Of a stretch of DNA of 64,000 bases, positions 36,301 through 47,317 are shown piece by piece. This stretch comes from Sclerodactyla briareus (Eukaryota > Echinodermata > Holothuroidea > Dendrochirotida > Sclerodactylidae). The position numbers and the translations under genes are program-made. Within the stretch, counting starts at the first letter, position 1. The number at the start of each line of letters is the position of its first letter. The DNA lies in the NCBI GenBank assembly GCA_026419785.1, contig JAODTK010004555.1, positions 210,001-274,000 on the forward strand, in the 5' to 3' direction. A model generated the notes under the pieces. That model saw only the letters and a program-made list of their open reading frames with translations, made no database searches and was not told where the DNA came from.

Positions 36301-37090
36301 TAGGGGGAGTATTTAACGAGTTACTATGCCGCACAATCACGGGCGTACTCGACTAAATGGGGACTTCCTCTGGGGCGTATTCACGGAATCCGCCCCCTAA
36401 GAAGGGTTCTGGGGTGTTTAGGAGGTGACCCCAGTAGGAGGCGATACACTACAAATATCGACCCACAGTACTTTGAAGGGACTACTAAACAGGTGTGTTA
36501 ATAGGAATAATTCTCCCACCTGTAAGCTTCCGGCGTCCCGGGTAGTCGTCGTACAGATACCGGATCGTCGGTGCATCAAGCGGGGCAGTCGGCCCTGCGC
36601 AGATCTCCGGCGGGTGGCGGTTTCTCCAAGGGGTGATTATTCGTCGTAACACAGACACGTGTTTTATTGCTGATCTTCGTCGTTGGTCAGACTGTATTCT
36701 TGGACAGTAAAAGCCGTATCTTTGGAAGTTGATCCGATCTCGAACTTAATACTTTAATCCGCAAAGAAGCAAGACAATGTGTGACGATTTAACGAGCAAG
36801 GGTGTGACAAGAACAAAGGACCTCGTGCGCGCATCCCCCTCATATACCGGGGGTCCGGACTCGGTGCGCTCGGCTCCACGGGTAGTCCGTTGGCCAATCA
36901 ACTCTGCTCCCTTTTCCTTGGTAACGACCTTGGCCAATGAGAGTCAGCATCTTGCTCGCTAATCTAGGCTGGATCATTGCCTCAGGCCGACCTCCAGGCT
37001 TCCCAGGAACACCCTCAGGGTGACTCACACCGTTTAGCGCCAGGATATCCCGTGGTGTGCTGTTACGCTGTTTCACCCCCACAATGCGGT
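36300..37090. other. GC-rich unidentified block inside a minus-strand LINE
   Basis: This roughly 800 bp block differs in composition from its flanks, has no match elsewhere in the window and encodes nothing I recognise. It separates LINE segments that would normally be adjacent (L-V-E-V-Y at about 37,150 and V-R-S-I-T-E-Y-A at about 36,270). Short ATGTAGT/ACTACAT sequences flank it in inverted order. Probably an inserted element of unknown class. Confidence 0.4.
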
Positions 37091-37870
37091 GTGTTCCTTG
37101 CTGTCCCGCCACAGTGCTTCCACTAGTGCCTGCACTACATAGACTTCCACCAAATCACTGTGGGACATCCCAAATTTCTTGAGGCACCAAGCATGTGCAG
37201 GCTTTGTCGACTTTTCCTGATCATGGTGTCAACTTTTCCTTTACTTCCTTTTGTTATATATAAACAGGTAATCATATTTTTTTCTTTTTTTCTTTCTAGG
37301 GCCAGTCTCGAAGAGTTTTTTTTCTAACTTATTTTTGGTCCTTTCCACTCCTAATTTTGAATATATGAACATAATGGTATTGTAGTAAATACTTGTGATT
37401 TGGGGAAGAGTGGTGAATAAACTTGGAACTTGAATTGGAACCTTGAGCGTCCCATTTGAGGTCAAGTTGTTCCAAAATGCCGAGGAGTTTGTCGCGTCAA
37501 CAACATCTAAAGAGCTGTCTCTAATTGAAGCTTCTGGATATTCTGGAGGGTCCGCATAAGACAAAACTGTAATTGTTTACATTTCGATGAGTTCAAGTTA
37601 AGAGTTGAAGAGTGAAGGTTTTCCCCGGTCCAACCAATGAGCTCTTTAACGTCATCCACTGTATGAGCGGGATCGTTAGCAGCTCTAATCGAGCCCAGGC
37701 TTAGGTCATCAGCATACTTCCAGTGATGAGAATCTGAATTGGCGCTTGCGTCGTTGATTGTGCCGAGGAAACCAACTGGGCCGAGTTGTATGCCTTGTGG
37801 GACACCACAAGGGAGTGTTTCCCAAGATTGATGCTGTTGTATTTTACTCGTTGCCGACGATTCTTTCACA
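37090..37870 (-). mobile_element. LINE reverse transcriptase fragment, minus strand
   Basis: The minus strand reads C-G-V-P-Q-G-I-Q-L-G-P-V-G-F-L, then H-W-K-Y-A-D-D-L-S-L (RT active site YADD) and N-S-S-K-C-K-Q-L-Q-F-C, then further on L-K-K-F-G-M-S-H-S-D-L-V-E-V-Y. This is a different LINE family from the other elements in the window, of the kind with G-V-P-Q-G-T-x-L-G-P and K-C-K-x-L-Q. 5' truncated. Confidence 0.75.
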
Positions 37871-38342
37871 ACATTATGGCCTCTTCGTGGCCCTATGAGC
37901 CTCTTTACCGACCTATGAGCTCCTCCACGGCCTTACGCCCTGGCCTTGGCACAACAGAGTAGGATATCCTGCTGTCCTTGGACAATATATAGTTCCAGGT
38001 AAATGGCATTACATTATCCTGCATGTGCATTCAGTTCCCTGCTGGAAAAAACAGTGCTCAGTAGCCAGACTGGCCAGTGGCCAATGTGACGGCGCACTGC
38101 GAAATGGTTAGTTGTGAGTGCTGAATGGAAGCCAGCATGAAATCAGGAATATATCAACGACATAACACAAGACATGCAGTGATAACCACTAGTTGGTGTT
38201 GGCATAGTAGAACGACAAGATAAGATAAGACAAGCCAAGACTAATGCGGCTGCGTTTGAATAGTCATTTCATATTCAATTCTGACAAAACGTCACGATTT
38301 GACAATATAAAAACATGTCAGATTTACACATCCACTCTCCAG
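37871..38342 (+). repeat. Minisatellite remnant and lead-in to A10
   Basis: Near-copy of 34,480-34,862: three or four CGGCC-TATGAGC units, then the A lead-in. An extra 40-60 bp with GATAAGATAAGA lies near 38,215. No extra exon. Confidence 0.55.
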
Positions 38343-38455
38343 ATATCGACGAATGTGCCAGCATGCCCTGCGCTTTCAACTCGACATGCGTTGATGAAGT
38401 TGATAGCTACTCCTGCATTTGCAGCCCAGTTTCAACGGAACCAACTGCTCCATAG
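38343..38455 (+). CDS. EGF exon A10 (subtype A-II), one base short
   Basis: [27 protein letters not shown] is read cleanly. One G is then missing at P-G-F, and the end N-C-S-I plus GTAAGT is read after the shift (113 nt). Its loop is of the A-II type whereas its neighbour A9 is A-I, even though their introns are near-copies; this points to exon exchange between units or separate origin of exon and flank. Confidence 0.78.
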
Positions 38456-38870
38456 GTAAGTGTGGCCCCTTGATGACCCCTGGCACAAGACCATGTACAC
38501 CCTTGACCTACTGTGGCACCTCTGCATGCCGGTTTATAACACAAGTACTTCAGTTATGTATTATACTTTCATTAGTGTCCATTGCGGACGGGTCAAAATT
38601 GGTCATAGACATGTTAGGGTTGAAGGGAAACTGGAAAAGCTCTCAGAGTGGGAATGGCCCGCAGTGGTAATGGTCCGAGAGGCGAGTTGTCCGAGTACCA
38701 GATGTCTTTGGTGGACTCATCCGAGTATGAATTGTTCGGGTGGGAGTCCTCCAGTAAGAGGTTACACCTGTGGGGGATTTCTCCGGGTGGTAAGTTCGGG
38801 AAGTCGTCGAAGCGTAACACACACACACACACCGCCGCCACACACACACACCTTCATCTTCCATCGTGTA
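38456..38870 (+). repeat. Intron core after A10 with (CA)n
   Basis: Near-copy of 34,976-35,395, ending in (CA)n at 38,815-38,850 next to the 3' end of a minus-strand LINE. Confidence 0.55.
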
Positions 38871-39480
38871 CTCCCATGCGCCTCAGCAGTAGATGGAGTA
38901 TAGTTTGTGTGCAGAAACAGAAATATTGATGTTGTAGCCAAGTGTCGACTGCCCTCTTGAAAGCATTCTCATCATCCAAAAGAGCAATGCTATGGGGGAG
39001 TTTGTTCCATTTAGTTAGGTCCGGAATTAGGAGCCCTTCGCGTTCTACACGGCAAGTATATGTTTTGGAAAGATTGTGTGTTTGAGCCGAGTGGTCACTT
39101 GTGGAGGGATTAAAAAGCCCTGATGGGAACAACCAATTTACTATGAAGAATCTTGTGGCAGGTACTATTATCGACAAAATCTCTCCTGGTTCAAGAGAGT
39201 CCCATTTGAGAGAGGACAAGAATATCGTGTATGCTATCGGTCCGTCTGAATCAGCCTGTGACAACTCTAGCAGCTCTACACTGGATCTTTTCAATTTTTC
39301 GTTTCTTTTACCAGTAACTGTGGACGGAGACCAAACTGGGGAGGCATATTCCAGTTGAGGACGCACATAAGACATATAAGCAGCTTCTCTGACATGCTTG
39401 GGACAGCCTTGAAAATTTCTAGGAAGAAAGTTAAGGGACTCAGTGGCTTTGGCTGTCATGTAGTCAATATGCGGAGTCCA
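38870..39480 (-). mobile_element. LINE C-terminal fragment, minus strand, inserted at (CA)n
   Basis: An open minus-strand frame carries N-F-L-P-R-N, then A-Y-M-S-Y-V-R-P-Q-L-E-Y-A-S-P-V-W-S-P, later L-K-W-D-S-L-E and L-I-P-D-L-T-K-W-N-K-L-P. This is the typical region after the reverse transcriptase in Jockey/CR1-group LINEs. (CA)n lies on both sides (38,815-38,850 and 39,481-39,545), so it interrupted the intron's microsatellite. Strongly 5' truncated; the frame is largely open, suggesting a younger insertion than the others. Confidence 0.78.
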
Positions 39481-39734
39481 ACACACATACACACACACAC
39501 AAACACCTACATACACAAACACCTACATACATACGCACATACACGGGGTTGACGTAAATGAGATATACATTGGAACTTGTTCAGAGGCAAATTTGTCGTC
39601 TCCCCGTCTGATATCCGCCACGGCTCATTTCCTCTACTTCAAGTTATGGTGTTGAAATACGAGAATGTGCATAGAATATAGGTACCCACATTTATAACAA
39701 GTGATTTCACCCAGTCAGCTCGGAAGGGGGGGGG

Positions 39735-41115
39735 GTGTTGGTATGTAAGTAACGTTTCTCCAATTTTCAAGAAAGGCAACCGGTCTCTTCCTTGTAATTA
39801 CAGGCCCAGTGAGTCTTACTATGTTGTCTGCAAGGTGTTAGAATACATCATTCGGGATCATATTGTCGTTTTGTTTCGATGGTATAGTCTAATTCGGGGT
39901 TTTCAGCATGGTTTCAGGAAAAATCGTTCGTGTTTGACTAATCTCTTCCGTTGATATAATTTTCCTAGACTTCCAAAAAGCTTTTGATAAGGTTCCTCAT
40001 GAGCATCTCTTGCTTAAATTGAAAAGTTTTAGCATTGAGGGGAATGTCCTTGAGTGGATTCGTCATGGCTTCTCAATAGGGAATGAGTTGTCATCAATGG
40101 GCGATCGTCTCCTTGGCAAAAAGTCACTAGTGGCATTCCCCAAAGATCGGTTCTCGGGCCTTTGCTTTTTCTGGCGTATATTGACGATCTGGAGGATTCG
40201 GTGCATTCCAGAGTTAAAAAGTTTGCAGACGATACAAGTTGTTGGTATCGGGAGATTGCTTCGAACGTTGATGTTGCAATTGTCCAAAGGGAGCTGACAT
40301 AATCTCCAAATGGTCTTTCGATTGGCAAATGTTTTTCAATCCCGATAAGTGCAAAGTTATGCTGTTGGTTCCCACAATCGCAACGCTTCTTTCAAGTTGA
40401 ATGGGCAAAATATTCAACAGGTGAATTCAGTGTTCATTTTGATTATTCTTTGAAACCTTCTAAGCAGTGTGCTGAAGCTGCGAGGAAAGGTAACTGGATT
40501 CTTGGCTTGATCAGACGCCACTTCAGTTTCCTCGATAAAGATATTGTTGTTAAGTTGTTTAAGCAACTGGTGAGACCTCGCCTGGAGTATTCTATCCAAG
40601 TATGGAATCCATATTTACTCAAAGGCAAGCAGGTAATTGAAAACGTTCAGCGAAGGGCCACTAGATTTATTCATCCCTTAGAGATTACCTACGAAGAGAG
40701 ATTAAGCGTCTCGGTTTAACTTCGATGGAACTGAGACGAATTCTGGGTGATTTGATTCAAGTTTTTAAAATTGTACATGGTTCCGAGAGCCTTTCCTTCC
40801 ACTATTTCTTTGAGTTTTCCAAAGTTACCAACAATAGGGGTAATTGTCTCAAGCTCGTGGGAAACGCTGTAGACTGGACATTCGGAAATATTTCTTCTCC
40901 CATGAGTGTTGAGTGGAATAGCCTTCCTGAAGAGTTGTTCTGTCTAAGAGTGTGAACTCATTCAAGAACAGTTTGATTATTTTTCAGATTGGGGGCGAAT
41001 TCTTTGAGCCTCTGGGTTGTTCTTCTCTTTTGGGATGTTGTGGCTCGGGGTCTCTCAGGAGGATTTTTGTCCTTCCTGACCCGTTCTTCACTAAACCAAA
41101 CTGAAACTGAACTAA
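39735..41115 (+). mobile_element. CR1/Jockey-like LINE, plus strand
   Basis: The RT part starts I-F-K-K-G-N-R-S near 39,760, then G-F-R-K-N-R-S-C-L-T-N-L, F-L-D-F-Q-K-A-F-D-K-V-P-H-E (39,960-40,005), V-L-E-W-I-R. The post-RT part has V-K-L-F-K-Q-L-V-R-P-R-L-E-Y and V-Q-R-R-A-T-R-F-I (40,545-40,670) and E-L-R-R-I-L-G-D-L. The 3' tail is A-C-T-G-A-A-C-T-A-A-A-C-T-like. The F/Y-A-D-D box region is present but frame-shifted near 40,225. Same family as the two minus-strand copies but inserted separately. Confidence 0.82.
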
Positions 41116-41577
41116 ACTAACTGGTAACCCAATAGACACTGTGAGTGCATATTCCCTGCATTAGAGATGGGTCTGCGTAGAAAACATCGAGGATAACGGA
41201 TAGTGCCTATTTTTTAGATTTGGGAGTCAGGGTTGTCAGATAAGGAATCGTTAAATTCCGAGTCGGATACAAGGTACCGGTATCGGTTTTACAGAAAAAC
41301 AAAACAGAAGTTTACGAAGGGAGTGTCATGCCTGATTTTATTTTCATGAGAAAATGACGGGCAAAGGACAAACCTTTCATAACGCGGCCCGCCATTGAAA
41401 ACATTAAGGAAGAGTATGGAGAGCGAGAGCTTGTTAACATTAGACTTGGAAGCCTGGAAGTTGTCACCCAGAACAGACCACGCCCAAGGGTGGTCGTATT
41501 TCCAGCTCGCAATCAAGGACCTCCGGTTATGCTCTAACAATTATCACTAAACCTCCTGGCTTTCTGTCTGATCACAG
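41116..41577 (+). repeat. Pre-B6 intron lead-in
   Basis: Shared intron core (CTGTGAGTGCATATTC, TATCGGTTT) with a shortened pre-B lead-in ending at TGATCACAG. About 150 bp at 41,310-41,460 do not match other copies. Confidence 0.5.
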
Positions 41578-41690
41578 ATATTGATGAGTGTTTGAACAAC
41601 CCGTGCCTGAATGGAGGAACCTGTATGAACGAGATTCCCGGGTACACCTGCGACTGCCTTCCCGGTTCACTGGCGACAACTGCGACATAG
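41578..41690 (+). CDS. EGF exon B6, one base short
   Basis: [25 protein letters not shown], then D-C-L-P, is open; one G is missing in the GGG run of P-G-F, after which F-T-G-D-N-C-D-I reads on to the GTAAACC donor (113 nt). Acceptor GATCACAG is good. It is the best preserved B exon and is taken here as the type B reference. The pattern C-x-N-x4-Y-x-C plus D-x-D-E-C marks a calcium-binding EGF module. Confidence 0.82.
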
Positions 41691-42665
41691 GTAAACCTGG
41701 ATTGGAGGGGTCAGGTCAGATGTCAAGCAGACTGGAGGGCTGTGCATGCAGCCCGGGATAGGGACAGTGTTTTGTTCTCGAAACGTTGTCCTCTCCCTCC
41801 CCCTCCTCTGCCAGGACGATGTGAATGTCATAGATTCTTCTTGAGACATGGTTTAAATCATAATTAAATGTTATTACATGTTACACTGTTTCATTGTAAA
41901 AGATCGAATTCATACCCACATAGTGGATAATGTAACTAGTATATGTTTCCCAGATTCTAGAAATAACTCAAACAGCTACTACTCTACATCTTGTGATGGA
42001 TATGATGACACTGCTATATACAGAGGTGTTCAGGGATTATAGTCAGAGATCTGCTAGGAGTCATTGGGCCAAAAATGGTTATTTTGAGGGATCATATGAA
42101 CCAAAGGCTCCTAGCAGATTCGAATTGGATTGTTATGATGATTAGTCAGAATCACTATTGACTAATAGTTTATATGAGGTGTTCAGAAATTTGAGGTCAG
42201 AGGTTGTCTAGGAATCAATTTGGATGTATTTTGTTGACGGGCCCAAAAGCGCTTCTGTTCCTACAGATTAGATCGGATGATCATGAAAGTTAGTCGCAGT
42301 AGCATCGACCAATGGAAAAAATTGAGTGTTAGGGAATTAGAGGTCAAAGGTCACCATAGTTCCATTTCATTAGTTGTGCCCTGATATAGTCTACACATAT
42401 GAAATACTACAATTTGCATGGATGCTGTTCTTGTAACTCAGCAAATTATGATAGTTCAAGGAACCTAATGGATATCATTTAATAAAAATTAAAAGTGAGC
42501 TACTATGACCAGTATTCTTTGCCTTTTTTTTTCAAAGGCTGCGTCATAGAAGTGAATTGGATAAAAAGGTAAATATATAGACTGAATTTAAAACAACTCG
42601 AATAAGGAGAGAATATCTCTCGCCTGTTCCACCCATAGTATACAGATTCACACTCCACTCTCCAG
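41691..42665 (+). repeat. Post-B6 intron with D-type repeat
   Basis: The D-type repeat (about 170 bp units) lies at 41,990-42,480. No minisatellite or LINE in this unit. A short lead-in to A11 follows. Confidence 0.6.
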
Positions 42666-42778
42666 ATATCGACGAATGTGCCAGCATGCCCTGTGATTCT
42701 GACTAGACCTGCATCGATGGGGTCAATAACTACTCCTGCATTTGCAGCCCAGGTTTACCGGACTCGACTGCTCCATTG
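42666..42778 (+). pseudogene. EGF exon A11 (subtype A-I) with an in-frame TAG
   Basis: Acceptor CTCTCCAG and donor GTAAGT are good and [10 protein letters not shown] reads well, but the A-F-D-S-T segment has base substitutions that produce D-S-D then TAG. One T is also missing in P-G-F. The stop comes from substitution in non-repeated sequence, so it is harder to dismiss as a sequencing error than the indels elsewhere. As the last EGF exon before the stalk exon, with both borders in phase 1, skipping it would keep the frame. Confidence 0.75.
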
Positions 42779-43770
42779 GTAAGTGTGGCTCTTGATGACT
42801 CCCGTCGCAAGTCATCTGTGCAGCCTTGACCTTGATCCAGGGTGGAAATAGTCCGGATTGGGAATGGTCCGAGAGGCGAGTTGTCCGAGTGAAATAGTCG
42901 GTTGGAAGTCCTCCAGAGAGAGAGATACACCGGTGGAGGGGAATGTGTGAATTTGTGGCAATGTTCAATTGAGAGTTGTCCGGAAAGCGTAACACATGCA
43001 AGCAGGGTTGGCGTTTATGAGATACACATTGGAAACATTGCACGCAGTTAATTCGAAGATAACAATAATGGGAAAGCAACGTAACTTCGGAGCGGCGACA
43101 ATTTAAGGAATTAGCTAGTTGTCTGACGACAGGGCGCCTTGAGGATAATTCCAGACGTCCAGTATCACAAGAACCCCTCTTCGAGTTTGGTGATGCTCTG
43201 CTATCACTTTCAATTCATGAGATTAGCCTTAAAAATCATCGAGGGGGGGGGGTGAATAACTGGTAACCCAATAGTCACTGTGACTGCATATTCACTGCGC
43301 CAGAAAGGGGCTGTGTAGACAAAAATTGAGGATAACGGATGGTGCATCATTTTTGAGATTTTGGAGTCAAGGTTCTCATACATAGATCGTAAAATTCGGA
43401 GTCCGATATACACGGGAACGTACCGTATCGGATTCGGCTGATCTTGTACCAAAATGATTCAAACGTTTACAGAGATAGTGTCATACCTGATTTATGGCGA
43501 ACCTTCGATTTGACTTTTTTTTTATTCCAGTTCCAGGCTGATATCACTCTCCACTGATTGCTGCTATACCGATTGGTACAAGTCTATTTTTAGCCCAATC
43601 GAGTGCCATAACTCGATAAAGTTGGCAGGCTAATCAGGTCGACGCAAGTGAACGCGCTCAGTTCAATCAATATCCGACCAGTTGGCCGACCGAATTGAAC
43701 TATGGCTCCTAGCGTGGAGAGAATTACTAGGACATTGTGAGTCTAGAATGCAATGAGAGAATTTACCATT
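42779..43770 (+). repeat. Intron core after A11
   Basis: The standard post-A intron (GGTCCGAGAGGCGA, TTCGAAGATAACAATA, CTGTGACTGCATATTC), shortened and without a clear (CA)n, leading directly into the left arm of the inverted satellite repeat. Confidence 0.55.
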
Positions 43771-46700
43771 TCGATTCCTTGACAAAAGTCGAGAAATCTA
43801 TGTAGACAGTCGTATGTGTGTATGTGGGCGCGTGTGGTGTCGCTGTGTGTGTGGGTGTGTTGTGGGTGTGGTGGGGTAGGTGGGTGACGCTTTGCTTGTT
43901 GTAACCACATAAACTCGAACCCAACTGGAGGATGGATTGAGCTCATACTTTGTATGTGTGTGCTTCATGATGAGTACATGATCCCTATTGTTTTGTGGTA
44001 AGGTCAAACGTCATCTGAGGTCACCGGATGGTCAAAGTCTGAACTCCTGTTGAACACGATAAGTCCAAACAGTGCGTCCGATCGAGCTGCATGAATTTGT
44101 TGTGTAGCTTTATATGGGGAAGTACAAAACCCTATTGTTTGTGTGTTGTTGGGGATCATTTTTGGGAGAAATTAGGGAATAGTTAAAAAATGTATTTAGC
44201 CAATTTGGCTTGTAGTATAAACACGATATCCCGACCCCACCAGGATGGAATGAGCTCAACTTGGTATGTGTTGATTCCCATGATGAGACACGATCCCTAT
44301 TGTTTTGGGGGTCATGTCAAAGTAATCTGAGGTCACCGGAGGTCAAAGTCTGAAACTCATTGTAAACACGATAAGTCCAAAACAGTTGGTCCGATTCAAG
44401 ATGAAATTTGGGTGTTGGAGCTTTTATGGGGCAGTAGAAGAAACCCTATCATTTGGGTTGTTGATTGGGAATCATTTTGGGGGGAAATTAGGAAATAGTC
44501 AAAAATTGATATTTTGGTCAATTTTGGCTTGTAAAACCCACTAACTCAACCCCACCAGGATGGATTGAGCGCATACTTGGTATGTTTGTTCCCCATGATG
44601 AGTTCATGATCCCTATTGTTTTGGTGTCAGGTCAAAGTCATGTGGTCACCAGAGGGTCAAGTCTGAAATTCTTGCTAAACACAAAAGTCCAAAACAGTTG
44701 GTACCGATCAAGCTGGATATTTAGTGTGTAGCTTTCTTATGGGGAGTACAAGAACCCTATTGTTGGGTGTTGATTGGGGATAATTTTGGGGAGAAATTAG
44801 GAAATAGTTAAAAAATTGATATTTTAGCCAATTTTGGCGTGTAGGCTTGTAAACCACTGATAACGAACCCCACCAAGATGGATTGAGCGCAACTTGGTAT
44901 GTGTATTCCGCCCCATGATGAATACACGAGCCCTATGTTTTGGGGGCAGCTCAAAAGTCATCTGGAGGTCACGGGAGTGTCAACGTCTGAAATCCTTGTA
45001 TAAAACACGATAAGTCCAAAACAGTTGGTCCGCTCAAGATGAAAAGTTGGTGTGTAGCTTTCTTATGGGGAAGTAGAGAACCTATCATTTGGGGTTTGGT
45101 GGTTGAGTTTGGGAATCATTTTGGGGGGGGAGGGGGAAATTAGGAAATGTCAAAATGATATTTTGCCGAATGTTGGCTGGTAAAACCACTAACTCAACCG
45201 CACCTGGATGGATTGAGCTCTACTTGGTATGTGGGCTTCCCCAGATGTGAGTCATGATCCCTATTGTTTTGGGGTCCGGTTCAAAGGTCATATGTGGTTC
45301 ACCAGAGGTCAAAGTTCTGAATTCTTGTTAAAACACATAAGTCCAAAACAGTTGGTCCGATTCAAGCTGGAATTTAGTGTGAGCTTTCTTATGGGGAGTA
45401 CAAAGAACCATATGTTGTGGGGTGTGTTGAGTGAAGTCATTTTTGGGAAGAATTAGGAAATAGAAGAGAAAATTAGGATAATAGTCAAAAATTGCTATTT
45501 TGGCCAATTTAACTTGTAAACACACAACTCGAACCCCACCTGGATGGATTGTGCTCATACCTGGTATGTGGGTTTCCCCATATGAGTACATGATCCCTAT
45601 TGTTGTTAGGGGTCAGGCAAAGGTCATATGAGGTCACCAGGGTCAAAGTCTAAAAATCTTTGTAAACACAATAAAAGTCCCCAAACCAGTTGGTCCGATC
45701 AAGGCTGAAAGTTCGGTGGTTGTAGTTTCTTATGGGGGTAGAAGAACCCTATGTTCTTGGGTGTGACTCTGGGAGGTCATTTTGGAGAAATAGGATGGGA
45801 ATTAGTCGAAAATTGATATTTTGGCTAATTTTGGCTTGTAACACCAATAACCCAACCCCACCTGGATGGAATTGAGCTCATACTTGGGATTGTAAAAAAA
45901 ACGATACGTCCAGAATGGTTGGTTGATCAGGTTGGAGATTTTCGTGTGTTTGTAGCTTTCTATGGGGAGTACAGGAACCTTTGTTGTTGGCTCAGTCGGG
46001 GGTGATTTTTGGTAAGAATAGAAAATTGTGAAAGTCAATATTTCGGACTAATTTCGGAATTGTAAACACGATAACTCAACCCACCGGAGGGATGAAGTAA
46101 TACTTGGTATTGTGATTTCCCATGATAAGACATAAAACCCTAGTGTTTTGAGGGTAAGGCTCGAGTTCATTTTGACGGTCACCAGAGGTCAGTTCTGAAA
46201 ACTTGTGAACACGATAAGTTCCAGAGATGATGTCTGATAAGGTTTGAGAATTTAGGGTGTAGCTTTATTATGGGGCCAAGTACAGAACCCTATGCGTTTG
46301 GCTCAGGTCGGGGGTGATTTTTGGTCAAGAATATATAAATTTGTGAAAAGTCAAATGTTCGGCTAATTTCGGCTTGTAAACACGATAACTCAAACCAACA
46401 GGATGGATGCAGCTCCTACTTGGGATGTGAGTTTCCATGATAAGTACATTTAAACCATATTGTTTGGGGTAGGTCAGCGTTCATTTGAGGTCACCATGAG
46501 GTCAGTCTGAAAACCTTGTGAAACGATAAGTCCAGAATGATTGGTCCGATCTGTTGAGATTTCGTGTGTAGCTCTTTCTTAGGGGAGACAAGAACCCTAT
46601 GCTTTGGTCAGGTCGGGGGTGATTTTTGGTCCAAAAATGTAAAATTTGGTTTGAAAAGTCAATATTTCGGCTAATTTCGGCTTGTAAACACGATGAATCA

Positions 46701-47317
46701 ACCAACCACCACCCTGATGATAAGCTCATACTTGGTATGTTGAGTTCTCCATGAGAATTCCTAAACCCTATTGTTTTGGGTCAGGTCAGAGTTTCATTTT
46801 GAGGTTCAACCAGAGTCAGTCTGAAAACCTTGTGAAGCACGATAAGTCCCATCTGATTGGTTCTGATCAGGTTGAGATTTCGTTTGTAGCTTTCTTATGG
46901 TATGGGAGTACAAGAACCCTATTGCTTTTGGCTCAGGTCGGGGGTGATTTTTGGTCAAAAATGTAATTTGTGAAAGTCATATTCGGCCATTCTGGCTTGT
47001 AAACACGATAACTCAACCCACCCGGATTGATAAGCTCATACGTGGTATTTTGTTCTCCCTAATATTACATAACCTTATTGTGTTTGGGGTGATCAGGTCC
47101 AAAAGAGGGGTTCATTTGAAGGTCATCACCAGAGGTCAGTCTGAAAGTGTGTAGTTTCTTTATCAAAGAGTATAGAGCCCTATTCGTTGGTTTGGCAAAA
47201 ATGGGGAACAATCATGTTGCCCATATGATCTGGTAACAATCTACCCTTTTGTCCTTGTTTCTGGCTATAGGTTGTCAGAAAGAGTCAGGAATCATTAAGC
47301 CTCTTGGCTTTCTGGTT
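43771..47317 (+). repeat. Satellite array, left arm of inverted repeat (about 11 monomers of ~320 bp)
   Basis: After (GT)n at 43,815-43,880 come about eleven head-to-tail monomers; the anchor motif around GGATGGATTGAGC recurs near 43,930, 44,250, 44,560, 44,875, 45,210, 45,545, 45,860, 46,085, 46,395, 46,705 and 47,025. Other constant parts are TGTTTTGGGGTCAGGTCAA, AACACGATAAGTCCA and GTGTAGCTTTCTTATGGGG. The array closes with AGTCAGGAATCATTAAGCC and a TTTCTGG tail. No coding content. Confidence 0.9.

Noticed and set aside
38854-39522. Open minus-strand frame of 222 codons as a host gene
   Set aside because: Its residues match the region after the reverse transcriptase of LINEs (Y-V-R-P-Q-L-E-Y-A-S-P-V-W) and its start lies in a (CA)n repeat.
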